From Alphaproteobacteria bacterium (GTDB lineage: Bacteria; Pseudomonadota; Alphaproteobacteria; Rhizobiales; JAKIUO01), in contig JAJRPI010000071.1 in NCBI GenBank assembly GCA_024280895.1, forward strand, positions 1 to 45,075: a stretch of 45,075 bases of DNA, in the 5' to 3' direction. Both the position numbers and the translations under genes were made by a program. The notes below the pieces were generated by a model. It was not told where the DNA came from and did no database searches. It worked only from the letters and a program-made list of their open reading frames with translations. Shown here piece after piece: positions 44,006-45,075 of this stretch (the first letter of the stretch is position 1; every line of letters starts with the position of its first letter).

Positions 44006-45075
44006 ATGGGACTTGTTCAGACAAAAACCGAAATCAGCATCGAGACCTCTCCGCAACTAATCGAGAGCCTCCATATGGCGCGTGAAGTGGCGTTAAAATC
44101 TGATGTTGCAGAAGTGCTGCCTGCCCATCTGGTGCTGGCCATGCTGGAAGATGACGAATCCTCTTTTTTGCTGGATGCTTATGGGGTGGATTTTAACAAG
44201 CTGCGCACACAGCTTGGCAAGATCGTCCAAAAACAGGCCAAGCCGAAATCGGGGGACCGGCACGCCGTTTTTTCCGCCGGCATCGAAGCGGTCATGCAGC
44301 ATGCGCGAGAACAGGCGCAGAAAAATGCCCTCGCCGAAGTTGACAGCAATCTGATCCTTGCCGTTATCTTGAGTGAAAAAAAAGGGTTTATGGCAAGCTT
44401 GCTGGCACCCTATGATCTCGATACCTCTGGTGTTTTGCAATATCTTGAACTGCGAGAAGGCAAAACGGTCAATATTGCCCCCTTGCCCAGCCAGCAAAGC
44501 CCCGCAAACCATTCTACAAATAAAGCGCAACGCCCGCCGTCTGCACCTGCACCTGCACCTGCACCTGCACCACAAAAAACACCAGCTCGCGCGTCTGCAC
44601 CAGTAGCGCCAACACCGGCACCTGTACGCGCACCTGCACCAACACCCGTACGTGCACCAACACCGGCTCCAGCACCGGCAAGAACGGATAGACCCGCTGC
44701 GAGCAACCAGACGGCAGGTACTCCCGCGCCAAGGCCGCAGCCTTCCCCGCGCATGCCTCAAGATCATCAAGCTGGCTTTCCCCCCAAAGCACCCGTTCCA
44801 GCTCCCAATGCCAGCCCCATGCCTGTTGCACCTCGCCGAAACGCGCCACCCGCCACGCCCCCTACTGCCAATCGCAACAGAACGCCAACAACAACGCCGC
44901 CAACGCCGCTGGCACAAAGTCTGTCGAAGCTTTCTCGTCAACTCAAGGGCAAGCCATTGCCGCAAAGCGGCGCAGCGCTCTCCTCGTCACCCCCCGCCGC
45001 TACTGCATCAAGCGAAGCTGCATCAAGCGAAGCTGCATCAAGCGAAGCTGCATCAAGCGAAGCTGCATCAAGCGA
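44006..45075 (+). CDS. Clp N-terminal-domain protein with Pro/Ala-rich tail, 5' part
   Basis: The ATG follows GGGGGA. The frame stays open to the window end (356 codons), so the gene is truncated. Residues ~15-160 hold two Clp_N-type repeats: SLHMAREVALKSDVAEVLPAHLVLAMLEDD and HAREQAQKNALAEVDSNLILAVILSEKKGF, the substrate/adaptor-binding fold of ClpA/ClpB/ClpC. Residues ~175-340 are rich in Pro, Ala, Arg and Thr. The end is repeated ASSEA. No AAA+ motor is seen in the visible part, which already departs from ClpA/B, where the motor follows soon after the N-domain. An AAA+ ATPase or an adaptor-like membrane protein could follow. Confidence 0.8.
   Translation, partial: MGLVQTKTEISIETSPQLIESLHMAREVALKSDVAEVLPAHLVLAMLEDDESSFLLDAYGVDFNKLRTQLGKIVQKQAKPKSGDRHAVFSAGIEAVMQHAREQAQKNALAEVDSNLILAVILSEKKGFMASLLAPYDLDTSGVLQYLELREGKTVNIAPLPSQQSPANHSTNKAQRPPSAPAPAPAPAPQKTPARASAPVAPTPAPVRAPAPTPVRAPTPAPAPARTDRPAASNQTAGTPAPRPQPSPRMPQDHQAGFPPKAPVPAPNASPMPVAPRRNAPPATPPTANRNRTPTTTPPTPLAQSLSKLSRQLKGKPLPQSGAALSSSPPAATASSEAASSEAASSEAASSEAASS
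45001..45075 (+). repeat. 15-bp tandem repeat at the window edge
   Basis: Five copies of a 15-bp unit (core GCATCAAGCGAAGCT, coding ASSEA) run off the window end. The length is a multiple of three, so copy-number change keeps the frame. A (GCACCT)n run near 44545-44570 is a second slippage-prone tract. Confidence 0.9.

Noticed and set aside
44093-44965. 290-codon minus-strand frame rich in Arg, Cys and Trp
   Set aside because: It is the shadow of the Pro/Ala-rich Clp_N protein on the plus strand; the composition is the antisense of a GCACCT-type repeat.

Overview
The window looks like chromosomal DNA of a marine-type alphaproteobacterium, probably Hyphomicrobiales (Rhizobiales). This is inferred from a DUF2793 protein, a LuxR/LuxI pair, an FbpABC iron importer, an argB of alphaproteobacterial type, and short palindromic intergenic elements laid out like those common in Rhizobiales. 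Base composition is moderate. Many genes are packed with 4-base ATGA overlaps, and several starts appear to be TTG or to lie downstream of the longest possible start.

Region 1 (1-5510): two tandem, related RTX-like calcium-binding repeat proteins. The first is cut by the window edge. Both end in 222-bp tandem repeats, a similar C-terminal cap and a hairpin. Region 2 (5582-27232): a large exopolysaccharide locus. It holds two Wzy/O-antigen-ligase-like proteins, a Wzz-like co-polymerase, a flippase, two methyltransferases (one FkbM), two glycosyltransferases, an initiating sugar-phosphate transferase, a DegT aminotransferase, two PF02719 4,6-dehydratases, another epimerase, and a UDP-sulfoquinovose synthase (SQD1/SqdB) homologue. 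Two scars lie inside: a chimeric MBOAT/SGNH pseudogene (15525-16813) and a decayed IS3-family transposase (about 24789-25087).

Region 3 (28354-30976): luxR, luxI and a phytanoyl-CoA-dioxygenase-like gene in a row, closed by a strong terminator. Region 4 (31140-35403): a stand-alone sensor-globin-like protein, then relics of a mobile element (MT-A70 methyltransferase and replication-relaxation protein) lying against the 3' end of a tRNA-fMet gene, then a chemoreceptor.

Region 5 (35447-39421): fbpABC with an upstream control region that is a 35-bp near-perfect inverted repeat holding Fur-like half-sites. It is followed by twin 44-bp palindromic elements, a DUF454 membrane protein, a YdjM-like membrane protein, a TPR/Sel1 protein, argB, and the start of a Clp-N-domain protein with a long Pro/Ala-rich tail that runs off the window in a 15-bp tandem repeat.

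The surface functions (RTX proteins, exopolysaccharide) sit beside a quorum-sensing cassette, which suggests a biofilm or surface-colonisation island that has taken mobile-element damage. No regulatory link can be shown from sequence alone. No CRISPR array, rRNA or intact transposon was seen.
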